Shown here: positions 7,158 to 8,578 of the stretch, piece by piece
How the letters are laid out: every line of letters starts with the position of its first letter
Position numbering within the stretch: the stretch's first letter is position 1
NCBI GenBank assembly: GCA_002686705.1
Contig: NYYH01000073.1
Location: 1-8,578, forward strand
Direction of reading: 5' to 3'
Length of the DNA: 8,578 nucleotides
DNA from: Bacteroidota bacterium
GTDB lineage: Bacteria > Bacteroidota > Bacteroidia > Bacteroidales > F082
Translations under genes and position numbers: made by a program
Notes under the pieces: model-generated
What the model saw: only the letters and a program-made list of their open reading frames with translations
The model's database searches: none
Told to the model about the DNA's origin: nothing

Positions 7158-7664
7158 ATGAAAAAAATATGTTTGCTATTGGTAGCAGGTCTTTTCCTTT
7201 TTGGTTGTGCCAAGAAGGAGGATTCAACTGAAACAAGTGCTGATTCCACTTCGGGCTCATCAGGAGGATCCGGAAGCTTGCTTATTTCTGGAAGGGTGGC
7301 CCAGGGGTATGTCAAGGGAGCGACGGTCTTCGCCGACGTGGACGGTGATGGAGTCAAGGACAGTTCCGAATCATCAGCAACGACCAGCAGCAGTGGTGCT
7401 TATACGCTGAGTGCGGATCCAGGGAGCTGAACACTTATTTCCACAGGCGGAAAGTATGAAAATTCAAAAGGAGTCGAAGTGGATGCACTTCCTATGAAGG
7501 CTCCTGCACCAACAACCTCAGGATCCACCTCCAATGTCACACCATTAACCTCCATGGTTGCAGCGAATCCTGATCTGAAGGCTAAACTCGATGCACTAGG
7601 GGGAGACGGATGGAATGCAGACATTGCCAGCAGCTCAGGAGTCCCTGAAAATCGCCTTCCGTAG
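7158..7664 (+). pseudogene. secreted lipoprotein with a DxDxDG motif, broken by an in-frame TGA and truncated
   Basis: The N-terminus MKKICLLLVAGLFLFGC is a lipoprotein signal with the lipid-carrying cysteine at residue 17. A Ser/Gly/Thr-rich linker follows, then LLISGRVAQGYVKGATVFADVDGDGVKDSSES. This resembles the start of SdrD-B or carboxypeptidase-regulatory-like repeats with a calcium-binding D-D-D loop. A TGA at 7428-7430 stops the frame after LSADPGS, yet the same frame continues with TLISTGGKYENSKGVEVDA, VTPLTSMVAANPDLKAKL and GGDGWNADIASSSGVPE before a TAG at 7662-7664. A single base change from GGA (Gly) would explain the stop. The last codons (ENRLP) probably cross a junction with unrelated DNA at about 7645-7665, so the 3' part is also missing. 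The ATG at 7158 is preferred over TTG 7152. Such proteins may have adhesion or surface roles, but function is unknown. Confidence 0.7.
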
Positions 7665-7794
7665 AATGTTTGGCAAGATTGTCGATCCCAGCAAGAACAA
7701 GATCCAGAACAGACTCAAAATGGAAGCCTCCATCCTCTGTTGTGTACTCTCGGATGGTCTCGCGCAACTCTGAATGTGTGTATGATCCAATCAT
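7582..7794 (-). pseudogene. hypothetical cassette protein, 3' truncated
   Basis: This minus-strand frame starts at ATG 7792-7794, 7 bases after the stop of the neighbouring minus-strand gene, a spacing typical of a coupled pair. The first 47 or so residues (MIGSYTHSELRETIREY, then FHFESVLDLVLAGIDNLAKH) look like a real mostly helical protein. The remaining residues (from about GDFQGLLSCWQCL) are the antisense of the lipoprotein gene. The genuine gene therefore ends at a junction around 7645-7665 and the tail is an artefact of the fusion. No known family is recognised. It would belong to the second integron cassette, whose own attC is missing because of this truncation. Confidence 0.45.
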
Positions 7795-7801
7795 TGTTTA
7801 G

Positions 7802-8074
7802 TCACTTAATTTCATAACCATATTTTCGGAACCAGCGGTTTATTTTCAAAAACAAATCTATTAGGTCCTTAGCCTTGAACACATGCTCTTCCGGAGGCAT
7901 AGGGGCGAAAGAAGGAAATAATCCATCAAACTTCATTTTCACCATAATTGGCTGCTTCCCAAGATCTTTGATTTGTATGGTTGCATTATATTCCAAGAAA
8001 TCATCAGAATCAGGATGATAGTATTTTGCATAGATGTTAACTTTTTCACGATATAGTATTTTTGATTTTGCCAT
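7802..8074 (-). CDS. hypothetical protein in an integron cassette
   Basis: A 90-residue protein begins MAKSKILYREKVNIYAKYY and ends WFRKYGYEIK. It includes FLEYNATIQIKDLG, PIMVKMKFDGLFPSF and DLIDLFLKINRWFRKY, suggesting an alpha/beta fold with a strand-rich start and a C-terminal helix. There is no signal peptide or membrane segment, so it is probably cytoplasmic. I do not recognise the family. The ATG lies 10 bases past the end of the attC site at 8085-8209, with no ribosome binding site, exactly where the first gene of a captured cassette is expected. It is followed after 7 bases by a second, truncated gene. Such short paired cassette genes are often toxin-antitoxin or phage-defence modules, but nothing in the sequence proves that here. 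An out-of-frame ATG at 8079-8081 lies upstream. Confidence 0.6.
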   Translation of the reverse strand: MAKSKILYREKVNIYAKYYHPDSDDFLEYNATIQIKDLGKQPIMVKMKFDGLFPSFAPMPPEEHVFKAKDLIDLFLKINRWFRKYGYEIK

Positions 8075-8084
8075 TTTTCATTAT

Positions 8085-8209
8085 GCCGAACGTTTGAGTT
8101 CAGGGGCTGGCGGCGGCATTAGCAACCAACTTGGAGCGGAGCCAATAAGCTGGAACAATCTCAAAAAAAACGCCCGTGCTCGCCAGTCCCTTGCAACGAC
8201 TTGTTATGC
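8085..8209 (-). other. attC: integron attC recombination site
   Basis: Read on the minus strand, the 125-base site begins with GCATAAC (R'' box, 8209-8203), spacer AAGTC and GTTGCAAGGGACTGGCG. It ends with CGCCAGCCCCTGAAC, a TCAAAC spacer and GTTCGGC (R' box, 8091-8085). The two inner arms (8181-8197 and 8098-8112) pair along most of their length with an unpaired G in the L box, the extrahelical base that integrases use to choose the strand. The R boxes pair at 5 of 7 positions, leaving an unpaired central spacer. The middle (about 8113-8180) is variable and can fold further. The orientation places a hicB-like gene before it and a new cassette after it. No integrase gene or attI site is visible. 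Confidence 0.8.
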
Positions 8210-8267
8210 GATCATTGCCTCATGATTTCAACTTGTTACAGGAGTTTTCTATTGTTTTTTGCGGTTT

Positions 8268-8393
8268 TCAACGACTTAGTTTCGCACTTGCCATACGATT
8301 TAAACTCACTCCTGCCTCTGCTGCTTGAATTGCCAAAGTTCTATCGATTTCGAGGAACCCTGACCATAAACTTGCCACTATAGTGTTTGATGG
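8268..8393 (-). pseudogene. hicB: HicB-like antitoxin, C-terminal remnant
   Basis: The minus strand encodes KHYSGKFMVRVPRN, then after a frame change DRTLAIQAAEAGVSLNRMASAKLSR and a TGA at 8270-8268. This is the C-terminal ribbon-helix-helix DNA-binding part of HicB antitoxins (usual form YSGKFxVRxPxxLHRxLAxxAxxxGVSLNxxxxxxL), which neutralise the HicA mRNA interferase and repress their operon. The two pieces lie in different frames: one base is extra, or two are missing, near 8346, where the expected Leu-His of PRxLHR is damaged. The 5' part is absent because an IS3-type end begins at 8394. No hicA is visible. The gene sits directly before an attC site, as in integron cassettes that carry toxin-antitoxin pairs. 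Confidence 0.65.
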
Positions 8394-8578
8394 TGACCCT
8401 GCCCCCTTAAAGTGGTCCAAGTTGAATGTTAGTTTATCATACTTATTTCATTGAATTGCAACAATGATTCAGGAGCAGGAGGATTCCAATTCAAAGAACT
8501 GTGAGGCCTCACCGTATTGTAGTGGACTCGCCATTGTTCTATGAGAATCTTCGCCTCCTTAAGTGTATAAAATATTTC
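8394..8578 (-). mobile_element. IS3-family insertion sequence, right end
   Basis: The element end begins with TGACCCTGCCCCCTTAAAGT at 8394, matching the TGA-plus-GCCCC start usual for IS3-group inverted repeats. The transposase stop codon lies 35 bases inside it. The element runs off the window, so the other end and the target duplication cannot be checked. It cuts the hicB-like gene. Confidence 0.7.
8429..8578 (-). CDS. IS3-family transposase OrfB, C-terminal part
   Basis: The last 49 codons of the DDE transposase are visible on the minus strand and end with TAA at 8431-8429. The hallmark IS3 C-terminus is clear: EIFYTLKEAKILIEQW, then RVHYNTVRPHSSLNW and NPPAPESLL. The catalytic Asp-Asp-Glu residues are upstream, outside the window, so activity cannot be judged. 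No frameshift is seen in this part. Confidence 0.88.
   Translation of the reverse strand, partial: EIFYTLKEAKILIEQWRVHYNTVRPHSSLNWNPPAPESLLQFNEISMIN

Noticed and set aside
7428..7430. TGA read as selenocysteine or as a reassigned glycine/tryptophan codon
   Set aside because: No selenocysteine-insertion hairpin is evident just after it, the context expects glycine, and the ABC ATPase gene uses TGA as a normal stop at its family-typical end.
7479..7664. Separate 61-residue gene starting at ATG 7479
   Set aside because: It is in the same frame as the upstream lipoprotein and continues its sequence past the TGA. It is the downstream piece of the pseudogene.
8034..8383. Plus-strand frames of about 60 residues over the right-hand region
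   Set aside because: They overlap the attC site and the antisense of the hicB-like and cassette genes, and have no recognisable protein features.
1..8578. CRISPR array, tRNA, rRNA or prophage genes
   Set aside because: No regularly spaced direct repeats, no tRNA-like cloverleaf or rRNA segment, and no phage structural or integrase gene were recognised on either strand.

Overview
The window looks like accessory DNA from an AT-rich, Gram-negative bacterium. Evidence for this is a periplasmic sugar-binding protein with a signal peptide, a lipoprotein with a lipobox, an outer-membrane-like protein ending in aromatic residues, two different transposase remnants and an integron recombination site. 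I could not fix the taxon; an environmental or marine proteobacterium or a related lineage is plausible but is only inference.

Layout. Bases 1-335 carry the 3' end of an IS5-family transposase. Bases 336-5769 hold an intact sugar import and catabolism cluster, all on the plus strand. It begins with a promoter region containing a perfect FNR-type box. Then come a CUT2-type ABC importer (substrate-binding protein, permease, single-domain ATPase), a Gfo/Idh/MocA oxidoreductase and a TIM-barrel sugar-phosphate isomerase/epimerase-like protein. The last two probably oxidise and rearrange the imported sugar or polyol (inositol-like is one possibility). The exact substrate cannot be read from the sequence. 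The AT-rich gap before the permease carries two related inverted repeats.

Bases 5766-8578 are a graveyard of broken and mobile pieces. They include an outer-membrane-like protein lacking its 5' end, a C-rich non-coding stretch, and a lipoprotein gene stopped by an in-frame TGA and then cut off. On the minus strand there follows a remnant of an integron cassette array. It has two small hypothetical genes in tandem (the second truncated), a well-formed attC site at 8085-8209, and the 3' end of a frameshifted hicB-like antitoxin gene belonging to the preceding cassette. That hicB piece is cut at about 8393 by the end of an IS3-family element, whose transposase C-terminus runs off the right edge.

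The most notable discovery is the attC site with its cassette fragments, with no integrase in view. No complete new defence or biosynthetic system is visible. The FNR-box promoter geometry and the paired operators are the most interesting regulatory signals.
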